A DNA stretch of 64,000 nt from Patulibacter americanus DSM 16676 (GTDB taxonomy: Bacteria; Actinomycetota; Thermoleophilia; Solirubrobacterales; Solirubrobacteraceae). The notes below the pieces were generated by a model, which ran no database searches, had not been told where the DNA came from, and saw only the letters and a program-made list of their open reading frames with translations. The DNA lies in the NCBI RefSeq assembly GCF_000420025.1, contig NZ_ATUD01000003.1, forward strand, positions 310,001 through 374,000, in the 5' to 3' direction. Each line of letters starts with the position of its first letter. Positions within the stretch are counted from its first letter, which is position 1. The position numbers and the translations under genes are program-made. This document shows positions 17,508 to 26,861 of this stretch, piece after piece.

Positions 17508-18388
17508 TGGGACAGAAGGTCCATCCCGAGTCGATGCGCGTGGGGTACATCCACGACTGGAAGTCCCACTGGTTCAGCGCGCACAACACTGCCGACTTCC
17601 TCCACGAGGACCGGCAGATCCGTGATCACATCGAGGGCAAGCTGGCGCACGCCGGGCTGTCCGACATCGCGATCCGGAAGAACAAGAACGAGGTCGAGGT
17701 GTCCATCCGGACCGCTCGTCCCGGCGTGGTCATCGGCAAGTCCGGCGTGGAGGTGGACGCCCTGCGCAAGGACCTCCACCGCATCACGAAGAAGCAGGTC
17801 AAGGTCAACATCCTCGAGGTCCGCCGGCCGGAGCTCGACGCCAAGCTCGTCGCGCAGTCCGTCGCGGAGCAGCTGCAGAACCGCGTGGCGTTCCGCCGCG
17901 CGATGAAGCGCGCCCTCACGAGCGCCATGCGCTCGGGTGCCAAGGGCTGCAAGATCCAGGTCTCCGGCCGCCTCGGCGGTCGCGAGATGAGCAACACCGA
18001 GTCCTACCAGGACGGTCGCGTCCCGCTGCACACGATGCGCGCGGACATCGACTACGGGTTCTTCGAGGCCAAGACGACCTTCGGCCGCATCGGCGTGAAG
18101 GTCTGGGTCAACAAGGGCGAGATCATGCCGGAGGGCTACGGCGGCTCCGACCTGACCGACATCGACGGTCCCTCGACGCAGGATCGTGGCCGCGGTGGCC
18201 GCGACGGCGGCGGGCGTGGGCGTCGTGACGGCGGCGGCGGCGGCGGAGATCGCGGCGGCTTCGGCGGCGGCGACCGCGGCGGTCGCGGCGGCCAGGGTGG
18301 CCAGGGTGGCCGTGGCGGTCGTCCGGGCGGTCCCGGCGGTCCGGGTGGCGCCGGCGGGCGCGGGCGTGGCCCGCAGGGAGGCCGCTGA
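17507..18388 (+). CDS. rpsC: 30S ribosomal protein S3 with Gly/Arg-rich C-terminal tail
   Basis: 293 residues. The S3 body ([22 protein letters not shown] domain [42 protein letters not shown]) ends near residue 215. It is followed by about 75 residues made almost only of Gly, Arg and Asp with repeated RGG/RGR and GGQGGQ units (nt 18175-18388). This resembles RGG-box RNA-binding tails and is exceptional for a bacterial S3. Shares one base with both neighbours (TGATG junctions), implying translational coupling. Confidence 0.95.
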   Translation: MGQKVHPESMRVGYIHDWKSHWFSAHNTADFLHEDRQIRDHIEGKLAHAGLSDIAIRKNKNEVEVSIRTARPGVVIGKSGVEVDALRKDLHRITKKQVKVNILEVRRPELDAKLVAQSVAEQLQNRVAFRRAMKRALTSAMRSGAKGCKIQVSGRLGGREMSNTESYQDGRVPLHTMRADIDYGFFEAKTTFGRIGVKVWVNKGEIMPEGYGGSDLTDIDGPSTQDRGRGGRDGGGRGRRDGGGGGGDRGGFGGGDRGGRGGQGGQGGRGGRPGGPGGPGGAGGRGRGPQGGR

Positions 18389-18801
18389 TGCTGTCCCCGA
18401 AGCGCACGAAGCATCGCAAGGTGCACCGTGGCCGCAAGCGCGGCCTGTCGCGTGGCCAGAACCACGTGCAGTTCGGTGAGTTCGGGCTGAAGACCCTCGA
18501 GGCCGGTTGGATCACCAACCGGCAGATCGAGGCGGCCCGTATCGCCATGAACCGCAAGATGAAGCGTGGCGGCAAGGTCTGGATCAACATCTTCCCGGAC
18601 AAGTCCGTCACGAAGAAGCCGGCCGAGACCCGCATGGGTTCCGGTAAGGGCTCGCCCGAGGGCTGGGTCGCGGTGGTCAAGCCCGGTCGCGTGATGTTCG
18701 AGGTCTCCGGCGTGTCCGAAGAGCTCGCTCGCGAGGCCATCCGCCTGGCGGCGCACAAGCTGCCCGTGCGGACGAAGTTCGTCACGGCGGAGGACGACTG
18801 A
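18388..18801 (+). CDS. rplP: 50S ribosomal protein L16
   Basis: 137 residues; organises the A-site tRNA elbow region of the 50S subunit. [42 protein letters not shown] and [18 protein letters not shown] are conserved; the Arg acted on by YcfD-type hydroxylases in other bacteria lies in the ETRMGSGKG segment. Overlaps rpsC and rpmC by one base each. Confidence 0.96.
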   Translation: MLSPKRTKHRKVHRGRKRGLSRGQNHVQFGEFGLKTLEAGWITNRQIEAARIAMNRKMKRGGKVWINIFPDKSVTKKPAETRMGSGKGSPEGWVAVVKPGRVMFEVSGVSEELAREAIRLAAHKLPVRTKFVTAEDD

Positions 18802-19004
18802 TGCGTACGCAGGAGCTGCGTGACCTCGACGACAGCAAGATCGTCGAGCAGATCGCCACGTTCAAGAAGGAGCTCTTCGGTCTGCGCTTTCAGCAGGCGA
18901 CCGGCGAGCTGGAGAACACTGCCGCGCTGCGCACGACGCGCCGCGAGCTGGCCCGGGCGGTCACCATCGCCCGCCAGCGCGGCATCGACGTTGAGAACGG
19001 CTGA
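18801..19004 (+). CDS. rpmC: 50S ribosomal protein L29
   Basis: 67 residues, two helices; near the tunnel exit. ELRDLDDSKIVEQIATFKKELFGLRFQQATGEL is the usual L29 pattern, ending TIARQRGIDVENG. ATG overlaps the rplP stop by one base; rpsQ starts 5 nt after it. Confidence 0.95.
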   Translation: MRTQELRDLDDSKIVEQIATFKKELFGLRFQQATGELENTAALRTTRRELARAVTIARQRGIDVENG

Positions 19005-19009
19005 GCCCT

Positions 19010-19576
19010 ATGGCTGACGAGAACACTGAGAACACCGAAGAGGTCGAGGGCACGGACGCCGTGACCGAGGACGCAGCACCGGCCGAGCCCGTGGGCCCGG
19101 ATCCGTCGCTGTCCCCGGTCCAGCGCCGCGCCTGGTACCGCCAGCGCTCCGGCTCGACGGCGAACCCGTCGAAGTCGGTGGAGGAGCGGGCCCGCGAGCG
19201 CGCCGAGACGCGCAAGGCCAAGGCCGTCGCGCGCCGTCGCCGCCGTCTGCAGGAGCGGGAGAAGAAGGCCGCCAAGCTCGGCGCCGACGCCGGCACCGAT
19301 CGCGGCACCCCGAAGCCCGACCACGAGCCCGGCCGCGTCCAGGTCCGTCAGGGCGTCGTCGTGTCCGCGAAGGGCGACAAGACCCTCGCGGTCCGGATCG
19401 ACCACTCCAAGCGGCACCCGAAGTACAAGAAGATCGTGCGTCACACGACGAAGCTCTACGCGCACGACGAGCAGAACGATGCCGGTGAGGGCGACGTCGT
19501 CCGCATCGAGTCGTCCCGCCCGCTGTCGCGCACGAAGCGTTGGACGCTCGCCGAGATCGTGGAGCGTGCCAAGTGA
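19010..19576 (+). CDS. rpsQ: 30S ribosomal protein S17 with long N-terminal extension
   Basis: 188 residues, twice the usual size. The S17 OB-fold is residues of about 109-188 ([45 protein letters not shown]). The extension starts acidic ([16 protein letters not shown]), then has [10 protein letters not shown], and a long Arg/Lys/Glu-rich stretch (about residues 55-95) that should form a charged helix. Start chosen at the ATG 5 nt after rpmC, and no later start gives a complete fold with a ribosome-binding site. rplN overlaps its stop by 4 nt. Confidence 0.93.
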   Translation: MADENTENTEEVEGTDAVTEDAAPAEPVGPDPSLSPVQRRAWYRQRSGSTANPSKSVEERARERAETRKAKAVARRRRRLQEREKKAAKLGADAGTDRGTPKPDHEPGRVQVRQGVVVSAKGDKTLAVRIDHSKRHPKYKKIVRHTTKLYAHDEQNDAGEGDVVRIESSRPLSRTKRWTLAEIVERAK

Positions 19577-19941
19577 TCCAGAACGAGTCCCGCCTCAAGG
19601 TCGCCGACAACACCGGCGCCCGCGAGATCCTCACCATCCGCGTGCACGGTGGCTCCCGCCGCCGCTACGCGCGGGTCGGTGACACGATCACCGCGACCGT
19701 CAAGGCCGCGACGCCGAACGGCACCGTCAAGAAGGGCGAGGTCGTCAAGGCCGTCGTCGTCCGGACCCGCAAGGAGTTCGGTCGCGAGGACGGCACGTAC
19801 ATCGCCTTCGACGAGAACGCCGCGGTCATCATCGACGCGAACAACAACCCGCGCGGCACGCGCATCTTCGGGCCGGTCGCTCGCGAGCTCCGCGATCGCT
19901 CGTTCATGAAGATCGTGTCGCTCGCGCCGGAGGTGCTCTAG
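19573..19941 (+). CDS. rplN: 50S ribosomal protein L14
   Basis: 122 residues; forms intersubunit bridge B5/B8 with the 30[20 protein letters not shown], the basic [19 protein letters not shown] and the terminus [15 protein letters not shown] are invariant landmarks. The GTG at 19573 overlaps the rpsQ stop as GTGA; a longer in-frame start at 19540 would lie fully in rpsQ and adds no conserved sequence. rplX begins 1 nt after its stop. Confidence 0.96.
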   Translation: MIQNESRLKVADNTGAREILTIRVHGGSRRRYARVGDTITATVKAATPNGTVKKGEVVKAVVVRTRKEFGREDGTYIAFDENAAVIIDANNNPRGTRIFGPVARELRDRSFMKIVSLAPEVL

Positions 19942-19942
19942 C

Positions 19943-20278
19943 ATGTCCCTTCGCATTCGCCGCGACGACACCGTCGTCGTGATCAGCGGCAAGGACCGCG
20001 GTCGCACCGGCACCGTCGTCTCCGTCGACCCCACGCGTGAGCGCGTGATCGTCGAGGGAGTCAACATCGTCAAGCGGCACCAGCGACCCAACCCGGCCGC
20101 CGCGCCCGGCAGCCCTGCCAGCCAGGGCGGCGTCGTCGAGCAGGAGGGTCCGATCCACGTTTCGAACGTCATGCTCGTAGACCCCAAGACCAACAAGCCC
20201 ACTCGCGTGGGCGTCACCCGGGGCGAGGACGGACGCGCTACGCGCGTCGCCCGCCGCTCCGGCCAGCAGATCGACTGA
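19943..20278 (+). CDS. rplX: 50S ribosomal protein L24
   Basis: 111 residues, early 23S assembly initiator. KOW motif at residues 9-35 ([20 protein letters not shown]), followed by [15 protein letters not shown] and [22 protein letters not shown]. Starts 1 nt after rplN and ends 10 nt before rplE. Confidence 0.95.
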   Translation: MSLRIRRDDTVVVISGKDRGRTGTVVSVDPTRERVIVEGVNIVKRHQRPNPAAAPGSPASQGGVVEQEGPIHVSNVMLVDPKTNKPTRVGVTRGEDGRATRVARRSGQQID

Positions 20279-20288
20279 GGTAGTCCGC

Positions 20289-20906
20289 ATGAGTGCGACC
20301 ACGACCGCGCGACTGAAGACGCGCTACCTCGACGAGATCCGTCCGCGCCTCTTCGAGGCCGGCGACTACACCTCCGTGATGCAGGTTCCGCGTCTCGAGA
20401 AGGTGACCCTCAACATGGGTCTCGGCGAGGCGAAGCAGGACAACAAGACGTTCGCGGCGGCGCTGGATCAGCTCGCCGCGATCGCCGGCCAGAAGCCGAA
20501 CACGCGCCGGGCCCGTAAGTCCATCGCCGGCTTCAAGCTGCGCGAGGACATGCCCGTCGGCGCCGCGGTGACGCTGCGCGGCGACCGCATGTACGAGTTC
20601 GTCGAGCGCCTCGTCGCGATCGCGCTTCCGCGCGTTCGGGACTTCCGGGGCCTCAAGACGACGAGCTTCGACGGCCGGGGCAACTACTCCCTGGGCGTGC
20701 GCGAGCAGATCATCTTCCCCGAGATCGACTACGACGCGATCGACCAGATCCGCGGACTCGACATCACCATCACCACTTCCGCTCTCACGGACGGCGAGGC
20801 ATTCCACCTCCTCGAAGCCCTCGGCTTCCCGTTCTCCCGCGAGGGCAAGCGGCCCGCCGGCGCGCCCGCTCCGACCGATCCGTCCAAGACGACCCAGGGG
20901 AGCTGA
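20289..20906 (+). CDS. rplE: 50S ribosomal protein L5
   Basis: 205 residues; binds 5S rRNA and contacts P-site t[40 protein letters not shown] and [19 protein letters not shown] are diagnostic. It is about 25 residues longer than average owing to a C-terminal tail ([20 protein letters not shown]). ATG preceded by GAGGTAGTCCGC. rpsZ follows after 3 nt. Confidence 0.96.
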   Translation: MSATTTARLKTRYLDEIRPRLFEAGDYTSVMQVPRLEKVTLNMGLGEAKQDNKTFAAALDQLAAIAGQKPNTRRARKSIAGFKLREDMPVGAAVTLRGDRMYEFVERLVAIALPRVRDFRGLKTTSFDGRGNYSLGVREQIIFPEIDYDAIDQIRGLDITITTSALTDGEAFHLLEALGFPFSREGKRPAGAPAPTDPSKTTQGS

Positions 20907-20909
20907 CCC

Positions 20910-21095
20910 ATGGCGAAGACCTCTCAGCGCGTCCGCCAGGCGCGCCCCCAGAAGTACCGGACCCGCGAGTACACCCGTTGCCGCAGCTGCGGCCGCTCGC
21001 GCTCCGTCTACAAGAAGTTCGGCATCTGCCGCATCTGCCTGCGCGAGCACGCGCACAAGGGCTACATCCCCGGCATGACGAAGAGCAGCTGGTAA
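20910..21095 (+). CDS. rpsZ: 30S ribosomal protein S14, zinc-binding type Z
   Basis: 61 residues; 30S head protein. Two CxxC pairs (RCRSCGR at residues 24-27 and GICRICLRE at 40-43) form the zinc ribbon of the short S14 paralogue, which replaces the about 100-residue Zn-free form. The C-terminus [12 protein letters not shown] is canonical. It sits 3 nt after rplE and 3 nt before rpsH. Confidence 0.96.
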   Translation: MAKTSQRVRQARPQKYRTREYTRCRSCGRSRSVYKKFGICRICLREHAHKGYIPGMTKSSW

Positions 21096-21098
21096 CGC

Positions 21099-21503
21099 AT
21101 GGCGACGACCGACCCCATCGCGGATCTCCTCACGCGGATCCGCAACGCGATCACGGCGGCGCACCGCACCGTCGTGCTCCCGTCCTCGAACTCCAAGCGC
21201 GAGGTGGCCCGCATCCTCAAGGAGCAGGGCTACATCGCGGACGCGACCGTCGCGCCGGCCACCGAGTACCCCGGTGAGCTGCTCACGATCACGCTCAAGT
21301 ACACGAAGGACCGTCGTTCGGCCATCACCGGCCTGCGTCGCGTCTCCCGTCCGGGTCAGCGCACGTACGTCGGCACCGGACAGGTCCCCAAGTCGCTCGG
21401 CGGCCTGGGTACCATGATCGTTTCGACCTCGAGCGGCATCATGACCGGTCACGACGCCCGCAAGGCCGGCGTCGGTGGCGAGGTCTGGGCCGAGGTGTGG
21501 TAA
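21099..21503 (+). CDS. rpsH: 30S ribosomal protein S8
   Basis: 134 residues; binds the central domain of 16S rRNA and, in E. coli, represses the spc operon. [38 protein letters not shown] and the C-terminal [20 protein letters not shown] are conserved. No S8-like target hairpin was recognised near rplE, the usual site. Ends 4 nt before rplF. Confidence 0.96.
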   Translation: MATTDPIADLLTRIRNAITAAHRTVVLPSSNSKREVARILKEQGYIADATVAPATEYPGELLTITLKYTKDRRSAITGLRRVSRPGQRTYVGTGQVPKSLGGLGTMIVSTSSGIMTGHDARKAGVGGEVWAEVW

Positions 21504-21507
21504 CCGC

Positions 21508-22041
21508 ATGAGCCGTATTGGACGCAAGCCGATCCCGGTCCCCGCCGGCGTCGACGTCACCATCGAACCCGGGACCGTCACGGTCAAGGGCCCGAAGGGT
21601 CAGCTCGCCGAGCGGATCCATCGCGACATGACCGTCACCCAGGAGGGTGCCGAGATCGTCGTGACGCGGCCCACCGACCGTGGCCCCCACCGGGCGCTGC
21701 ACGGCCTCAGCCGCAGCCTCATCGCGAACATGGTCGAGGGCGTCACCGACGGCTTCGCCAAGACGCTCGAGATCCAGGGCGTCGGCTACCGCGCCTCGCT
21801 CAAGGGCTCGACCCTCGACCTGGCGCTCGGCTACTCGCACCCGGTCACGGTCGAGGCTCCCGAGGGCATCGAGTTCGAGGTCCCGCAGCCCACCCGCATC
21901 GTCATCAAGGGCACCGACAAGCAGCTCGTCGGCGAGACGGCGGCCAAGATCCGCAAGAAGCGGCCGCCGGAGCCCTACAAGGGCAAGGGCATCCGTTACG
22001 AGGGCGAGTACGTCGTCCGGAAGGTCGGTAAGCGCGCATGA
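21508..22041 (+). CDS. rplF: 50S ribosomal protein L6
   Basis: 177 residues, two related RNA-binding domains near the sarcin-ricin loop. [17 protein letters not shown] start, [22 protein letters not shown], and the C-terminal [20 protein letters not shown] are diagnostic. The ATG at 21508 is 4 nt after rpsH; an in-frame GTG/ATG upstream lies in rpsH. The 3' end overlaps rplR by 4 nt (ATGA). Confidence 0.96.
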   Translation: MSRIGRKPIPVPAGVDVTIEPGTVTVKGPKGQLAERIHRDMTVTQEGAEIVVTRPTDRGPHRALHGLSRSLIANMVEGVTDGFAKTLEIQGVGYRASLKGSTLDLALGYSHPVTVEAPEGIEFEVPQPTRIVIKGTDKQLVGETAAKIRKKRPPEPYKGKGIRYEGEYVVRKVGKRA

Positions 22042-22403
22042 GCGTCGTCACGAAGGAAGCGCGCCGGCTCAAGCGCCGGCGTCGCGTGCGGTCCAAGGTC
22101 ATCGGCACCGCCGAGCGTCCCCGGGTGGCCGTGTTCCGCAGCAACCGCGGGATCTTCGCGCAGCTCATCGACGACAGCGCCAACGCGGGCAGCGGTCACA
22201 CGCTCGCCTCCGTCTCCTGGACCGAGGACGCGTTCCGCGACCTCAGCAAGGCGGACCAGGCCACCGCAGCCGGCAAGGCGCTCGCCGAGCGCGCCAAGGC
22301 TGCGGGCATCGACACGGTCGTGTTCGACCGTGGCGGATACCAGTACCACGGGCGCGTCAAGGCGTTCGCTGAAGCGGTCCGCGAGGGCGGGCTCACCGTC
22401 TAG
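22038..22403 (+). CDS. rplR: 50S ribosomal protein L18
   Basis: 121 residues; links 5S rRNA to the 50S subunit. The basic N-terminus [35 protein letters not shown], and the C-terminal [24 protein letters not shown] are as expected. Overlaps rplF by 4 nt; rpsE begins 14 nt after its stop, the longest gap within this block. Confidence 0.96.
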   Translation: MSVVTKEARRLKRRRRVRSKVIGTAERPRVAVFRSNRGIFAQLIDDSANAGSGHTLASVSWTEDAFRDLSKADQATAAGKALAERAKAAGIDTVVFDRGGYQYHGRVKAFAEAVREGGLTV

Positions 22404-22417
22404 GAGCCACTGAACCC

Positions 22418-23002
22418 ATGACGATCGATCGAACTGTCAGCCCCGTCGGCCTGGATCTCCAGGAGCGGGTCGTGGAAATCAACCGCGTCGCCAAGGTGGT
22501 GAAGGGTGGCCGTCGCTTCTCCTTCACCGCCCTGGTCGTGGTCGGTGACGAGAACTCCGTAGTCGGCATCGGCTACGGCAAGGCCAACGAGGTCCCGTTG
22601 GCCATCCAGAAGGCCGTGGAGCGGGCGAAGAAGGATCTCTTCCGCGTCCCGAAGCACAACTCCACGATCACGCACCCCGTGATCGGGCGCTTCGGCTCGG
22701 GCCAGGTCCTCCTGAAGCCGGCCTCGCCGGGTACCGGCGTCATCGCCGGTGGCGGCGTCCGCGCCGTGCTCGAGCTCGCCGGCCTGCAGGACATCCTGAG
22801 CAAGAGCCTCGGCTCGCAGAACCCCATCAACCTGGTCAAGGCCACGGTCCAGGGCCTGCAGCAGCTGCGCACCCCGCGCGAGGTCGCGGAGCTCCGCGGC
22901 CTGAGCATCAAGGACGTCCTCGGCGTCGTCGACCGGCCCGTCGAGGCCGTCGAGACGACGGAGGCGACCGAGGACGCCCCCGCAGAGGAGGTGACCGCGT
23001 GA
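22418..23002 (+). CDS. rpsE: 30S ribosomal protein S5
   Basis: 194 residues; affects decoding fidelity with S4 and S12. [38 protein letters not shown], and the S5 C-terminal fold [22 protein letters not shown] are conserved. It ends with an acidic tail ([14 protein letters not shown]) beyond the core. Stop overlaps the rpmD GTG by 4 nt. Confidence 0.96.
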   Translation: MTIDRTVSPVGLDLQERVVEINRVAKVVKGGRRFSFTALVVVGDENSVVGIGYGKANEVPLAIQKAVERAKKDLFRVPKHNSTITHPVIGRFGSGQVLLKPASPGTGVIAGGGVRAVLELAGLQDILSKSLGSQNPINLVKATVQGLQQLRTPREVAELRGLSIKDVLGVVDRPVEAVETTEATEDAPAEEVTA

Positions 23003-23184
23003 GCACGGTCAAGGCCACCCAGTTCAAGTCGTCCATCGGCAGCAACCAGGCGCAGCGCGACACGCTGCGGTCCCTGGGGCTCCGGCGGATCGGCCACACC
23101 GTCGAGGTCACGGACACGCCGCAGTCGCGCGGCATGCTGCACGCCGTGCGGCACCTGGTCCGCGTAGAGGAGGAGCAGGCATGA
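22999..23184 (+). CDS. rpmD: 50S ribosomal protein L30
   Basis: 61 residues, GTG start. [31 protein letters not shown] matches the short bacterial L30. Overlaps rpsE and rplO by 4 nt each (GTGA and ATGA), so translation of the three is coupled. It is a non-essential large-subunit protein in many bacteria and is absent from some. Confidence 0.94.
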   Translation: MSTVKATQFKSSIGSNQAQRDTLRSLGLRRIGHTVEVTDTPQSRGMLHAVRHLVRVEEEQA

Positions 23185-23678
23185 GCTCCGAGAACAACGA
23201 AGTCATCGGGCTGCACTCCCTGCGCCCGGCCCCGGGCAGCACCAAGCCGCGCAAGCGGGTCGGTCGCGGCCACGGCAGCGGCATGGGCAAGACGTCCGGC
23301 CGCGGCCACAAGGGCGCCGGCTCGCGTTCGGGTGCCAAGGACCGCACGCGGTTCGAGGGCGGCCAGACGCCGATCCAGGCCCGCATGCGCAAGCTGCGCG
23401 GTCCGAACAAGAAGACGTCCATGCCGTTCGAGCGCTTCCGCACGGAGACGCAGCCGGTGAACCTGGACGACATCGCGGAGCGCTTCGAGTCCGGCGCCGA
23501 GGTCACGCTCGAGGCCCTCAAGGCCAAGGGCCTGGGCCAGCGCAAGGACGTGCCGGTCAAGGTGCTGGGCCGCGGTGAGCTCACGGGTCCGCTGACGATC
23601 CACGCGCACGGCTTCAGCGCCAGCGCGAAGGCGGCCATCGAGGCCGCCGGCGGCACCGCCGTCGTCGTCGAGGCCTAG
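23181..23678 (+). CDS. rplO: 50S ribosomal protein L15
   Basis: 165 residues, late-assembly 50S protein. [36 protein letters not shown] and [17 protein letters not shown] are characteristic of the extended N-terminus; the C-terminal domain ends [18 protein letters not shown]. Last ribosomal gene of the spc block; three hairpins and 171 nt precede secY. Confidence 0.96.
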   Translation: MSSENNEVIGLHSLRPAPGSTKPRKRVGRGHGSGMGKTSGRGHKGAGSRSGAKDRTRFEGGQTPIQARMRKLRGPNKKTSMPFERFRTETQPVNLDDIAERFESGAEVTLEALKAKGLGQRKDVPVKVLGRGELTGPLTIHAHGFSASAKAAIEAAGGTAVVVEA

Positions 23679-23698
23679 GCCTCACCGCAGCAACGGCA

Positions 23699-23802
23699 GG
23701 CCCGGCGGCGTCCGGGCCCGCCGCACCGTAGGATCCCCAGCAGCATCAGGCGCGGGCCGCGAGGCCCGCGCCGCCCGTTCCGGCCGTTCTGCCGGAGCGG
23801 GC
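23699..23802 (+). other. Triple hairpin between rplO and secY
   Basis: Three successive stems: 23699-23718 (7 bp), 23749-23772 (10 bp GGCGCGGGCC/GGCCCGCGCC with a GCGA tetraloop), and 23773-23802 (12 bp including one G-U). Together they span most of the 171-nt gap. They may lower read-through so that secY-adk-map is made at a lower level than the ribosomal proteins. There is no clear U-run, and no strong promoter is visible between them and secY. Confidence 0.6.
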
Positions 23803-23849
23803 ATCCTTCACCGTCCCGCCCCTCTTTCCCCACTGCGAGCACGAGACCG

Positions 23850-25124
23850 ATGATCCGCATCCTGACCGGCGCGCTCACCGTCCCGGAGATCCGCAAGAAG
23901 TTGGGCATCACGCTCTTCCTCCTCGCGCTCTACCGCATCGGCGCGCAGATCCCCGTCCCGGGCGTCTCCCGCGCCGGCGTCGAGGCCCTCCAGGACAACG
24001 CCGCCTTCCAGGGCGGCGCCCTCCAGCTGTTGAACGTCTTCTCCGGCGGGGCGCTGAGCCAGATCGCGATCTTCGCGCTCGGCATCATGCCCTTCATCAC
24101 GGCGTCGATCGTGCTCCAGCTGCTGCAGGTCGTCGTCCCGTCGCTCGAGAAGCTCAAGCAGGAAGGCGAGATCGGGCAGCAGCGCATCACCCAGTACACG
24201 CGCTACCTGACCGTGGCCCTCGCGCTCGGCCAGTCGTTCGCGTACGTGACGCTGTTCCGCAGCCTCGAGGGCTCCGCCGGTGTGCCGCTCATCGAGGACT
24301 TCAACGCGGGGCACCTCGTCCTGATCGCGTCGTCCCTGACCGCCGGTGCGCTCATCGTGATGTGGCTCGGCGAGCTCATCACCCAGCGCGGCGTCGGCAA
24401 CGGCATGTCGCTGATGATCTTCGCGTCGATCGTGTCGGGCCTCCCGAACGGCATCAGCAACTGGTGGAACAGCGGTGACCCCGTCTTCAAGGTCCTGATG
24501 CCGTTCATCGCGCTTGCCGTCATCGCGGCCGTGGTGTTCGTCCAGGAGGGCCAGCGCCGCATCCCGATCCAGTACGCCAAGCGCGTCATCGGCCGGCGCA
24601 TGAGCGGCGGCGGGCAGACCTACCTGCCGCTCAAGGTCAACATGGCCAACGTCATCCCGGTCATCTTCGCGGCGTCGATCATGTCGATCCCGCCCACGAT
24701 CGCCCAGGTCGTGACGAAGCGCCAGGACACGGCCGTCCAGGAGTTCCTGCTCCCGGGCAGCTGGTCCTACATCGGGATGGAGGCCGTCTTCATCATCCTG
24801 TTCACCTACTTCTACACCGCGGTCACGTTCAACCCGGTGGAGCAGGCGGACAACCTCAAGAAGTACGGCGGGTTCATCCCCGGCGTGCGCCCGGGGCGGC
24901 CCACGGCCGAGTTCCTCGACCGCGTGCTCGCGCGGCTCACGTTCCCCGGCGCCCTGTACCTCGCGGCCGTCGCCGCGGTGCCCGCGATCCTCTTCAACCA
25001 GACGACGCAGGGGTTCGCCTTCGGCGGCACCTCGATGCTGATCGTCGTGGGCGTCGCGCTCGACACCGTCAAGCAGCTCGAGGCCCAGATGATGATGCGC
25101 AACTACGAGGGCTTCCTCAAGTGA
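23850..25124 (+). CDS. secY: Sec translocon subunit SecY
   Basis: 424-residue channel protein with ten membrane helices. The N-terminus (ALTVPEIRKKLGITLFLLALYRIGAQIPVPGV), the plug region after helix 1 (GGALQLLNVFSGGALSQIAIF), the cytosolic C4/C5 loops (QEGQRRIPIQYAKRVIGRRM and KYGGFIPGVRPG) and the terminus are standard. It conducts preproteins from SecA and ribosomes. adk follows 48 nt later, the common secY-adk-map order. Confidence 0.97.
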   Translation: MIRILTGALTVPEIRKKLGITLFLLALYRIGAQIPVPGVSRAGVEALQDNAAFQGGALQLLNVFSGGALSQIAIFALGIMPFITASIVLQLLQVVVPSLEKLKQEGEIGQQRITQYTRYLTVALALGQSFAYVTLFRSLEGSAGVPLIEDFNAGHLVLIASSLTAGALIVMWLGELITQRGVGNGMSLMIFASIVSGLPNGISNWWNSGDPVFKVLMPFIALAVIAAVVFVQEGQRRIPIQYAKRVIGRRMSGGGQTYLPLKVNMANVIPVIFAASIMSIPPTIAQVVTKRQDTAVQEFLLPGSWSYIGMEAVFIILFTYFYTAVTFNPVEQADNLKKYGGFIPGVRPGRPTAEFLDRVLARLTFPGALYLAAVAAVPAILFNQTTQGFAFGGTSMLIVVGVALDTVKQLEAQMMMRNYEGFLK

Positions 25125-25172
25125 GGGCCGTGCTCCCGCACGACCTCCTGGCCCCGCACGAAGGACGGAACG

Positions 25173-25844
25173 ATGGCTGAGCTGAACCTGATCCTCCTGG
25201 GACCGCCGGGCGCCGGCAAGGGCACCCAGGGCGAGCGCCTGACCGCCGACGGCGGCCTGGAGTACGTCGTCACGGGGAACATCCTCCGCGCGGCGGTCAA
25301 GGCCGGCACCGAGCTCGGCGTGCAGGCCAAGGCGTTCATGGACGCGGGCGACCTCGTCCCGGACGAGCTCGTCATCGGTCTCATCCTCGAGCGCGTGCGC
25401 TCCGAGGAGGCGAAGGACGGGTTCGTGCTGGACGGCTTCCCGCGCAACGTCGCGCAGGGCGAGGCGCTCGACGCCGCGCTGTCCGACCTGGGACGTGACC
25501 TCAACGGCGTCCTGTACTTCGACGTGCCCGACGACGAGATCGTGCGTCGGCTCTCCGGCCGTCGCGTGTCCGAGGCCGGGCGCGTGTACCACCTGGAGTC
25601 CAACCCGCCGAAGGTCGACGGGGTCTGCGACGTCGACGGCACCCCGCTGATCCAGCGCGACGACGACCGTCCCGAGACGATCCGCAAGCGCCTCGCGGTC
25701 TACCACGAGCAGACCGAGCCGCTGGTCGAGTACTACGCCGCGCGCGGACTGCTCCACACGTTCGACGGCACCGCCCCCGCCGAAGAGGTCGAGGCGCACC
25801 TGCGCAAGACCGTCTCGACGCTCCGCCTCGAGGACGCCGTCTAG
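25173..25844 (+). CDS. adk: Adenylate kinase
   Basis: 223 residues; ATP + AMP to 2 ADP. P-loop GPPGAGKGT (residues 10-18), AMP-site TGNILRAAV and GFPRNVAQ, and a long LID (GRRVSEAGRVYHLESNPPK to PLIQRDDD). The LID has only one Cys, so it lacks the four-Cys zinc site of Bacillus-type enzymes. The terminal helix ends with the DAV residues. ATG with GAAGGACGGAACG upstream; map follows after 40 nt. Confidence 0.96.
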   Translation: MAELNLILLGPPGAGKGTQGERLTADGGLEYVVTGNILRAAVKAGTELGVQAKAFMDAGDLVPDELVIGLILERVRSEEAKDGFVLDGFPRNVAQGEALDAALSDLGRDLNGVLYFDVPDDEIVRRLSGRRVSEAGRVYHLESNPPKVDGVCDVDGTPLIQRDDDRPETIRKRLAVYHEQTEPLVEYYAARGLLHTFDGTAPAEEVEAHLRKTVSTLRLEDAV

Positions 25845-25884
25845 GACGGCTCGCGCCCCGCCGACCCGGCGGGGCGCCCGCAGG

Positions 25885-26658
25885 ATGGCGCCGCAGCTGA
25901 AGAGCCCCGGTCAGGTCGACGCCCTGGCCGCCTCGGGCGCGCTGCTGGCGTCGGTGCTCGACGAGCTCGTGGCCGCGGCGGAGGCCGGTGTCACGACGCT
26001 CGAGCTCGACGGGCTCGCGCACGACCTGATCCGGACGGGCGGCGGGGAGCCCGCGTTCCTCGGCTACCGGGGATTCCGCAGATCGATCTGCGCGTCGCCC
26101 AACGACCTCGTGGTGCACGGCATCCCGGGCCCCCGCCCGCTGGGCGACGGCGACGTCCTCTCCCTCGACGTCGGCGTGCGGCTGGACGGCTGGGTGACGG
26201 ACGCGGCACGCACCGTCGTGGTGGGCACCGCCTCCGCGGACGACGCCCGGCTCGTCGCCGCCGGGGAGGACGCGCTGCGCGACGCCGTCGCCCGCTGCGT
26301 GCCCGGCGGACACGTGGGAGACGTCGGAGCCGCGGTGCTGTCGCGCGCCGAGCGGGCGGGGGTCGAGGTGTTCCCCGCGCTCATCGGCCACGGGGTGGGG
26401 CGGAACCTGCACGAGGACCCCGCCGTTCCGAACGTCGGGCGCGTGGGGGAGGGGGTGCCGCTCGAGGCCGGGCTCGTGATCGCGGTGGAGCCGATGCTCA
26501 CCCTCGGCCGGCCGCGGACGCGGACGGCGCCGGACGGGTGGTCGGTCTTCACGATCGACGGGGCGCGCGCGACTCACGTGGAGGTGACGGTCGCGGTCAC
26601 GGACGACGGTCCGCGCGTCCTCACGCCGTGGTCGGGCGCCCCCGCCCGAACCGCCTGA
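25885..26658 (+). CDS. map: Methionine aminopeptidase, type I
   Basis: 257 residues; removes N-terminal Met from nascent proteins. All five metal ligands can be placed: Asp in SLDVGV, Asp in GWVTDAART, His in LIGHGVGR, Glu in IAVEPM and Glu in THVEVTV; the substrate-contacting His is in VVHGIPG. The final ligand motif is HVEV rather than the usual QFEHT. Follows adk after 40 nt. infA, which usually follows map, is missing; a promoter and structured leader for rpmJ occupy that place. Confidence 0.93.
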   Translation: MAPQLKSPGQVDALAASGALLASVLDELVAAAEAGVTTLELDGLAHDLIRTGGGEPAFLGYRGFRRSICASPNDLVVHGIPGPRPLGDGDVLSLDVGVRLDGWVTDAARTVVVGTASADDARLVAAGEDALRDAVARCVPGGHVGDVGAAVLSRAERAGVEVFPALIGHGVGRNLHEDPAVPNVGRVGEGVPLEAGLVIAVEPMLTLGRPRTRTAPDGWSVFTIDGARATHVEVTVAVTDDGPRVLTPWSGAPARTA

Positions 26659-26766
26659 GCTCGTCGGTCCGGGTCGGCGTGGACGGCGCCCGCCGCCCGC
26701 CGGCCCTGACTGCTACCGTGATGTGTCCGCCCGGGTGCCGTTCGACGTGCCCGGGGTGCTGTCTGG

Positions 26767-26772
26767 TATCGT
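26767..26772 (+). promoter_or_regulatory. Probable promoter (extended -10) for rpmJ-rpsM-rpsK
   Basis: TATCGT preceded by TG one base upstream (TGGTATCGT), an extended -10 pattern, about 113 nt before rpmJ. A second candidate -10, TACCGT, lies at 26714-26719. A separate promoter fits the 226-nt gap after map. Confidence 0.5.
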
Positions 26773-26783
26773 GCCGAATCTGC

Positions 26784-26861
26784 GCGCGACACGCCTCCGG
26801 GCCGTGTCGCGCCTCAGTGGCTGGTAGCGAGGGTCTCGCGACCGTCAGAGCCAGGCCACTG
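26784..26861 (+). promoter_or_regulatory. Structured leader of the alpha-type ribosomal operon
   Basis: Two stems: 26784-26793 with 26803-26812 (10 bp, 9-base loop), then 26815-26824 with 26851-26861 (10 bp with one bulge) enclosing a small GCGAG/CTCGC hairpin (26827-26839). A purine-rich ribosome-binding site (GAGAAGGGA) follows before the rpmJ ATG. The position suggests feedback control by a ribosomal protein. The classical regulator of this operon, S4, is not encoded here, so the ligand, if any, is unknown. Confidence 0.5.
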
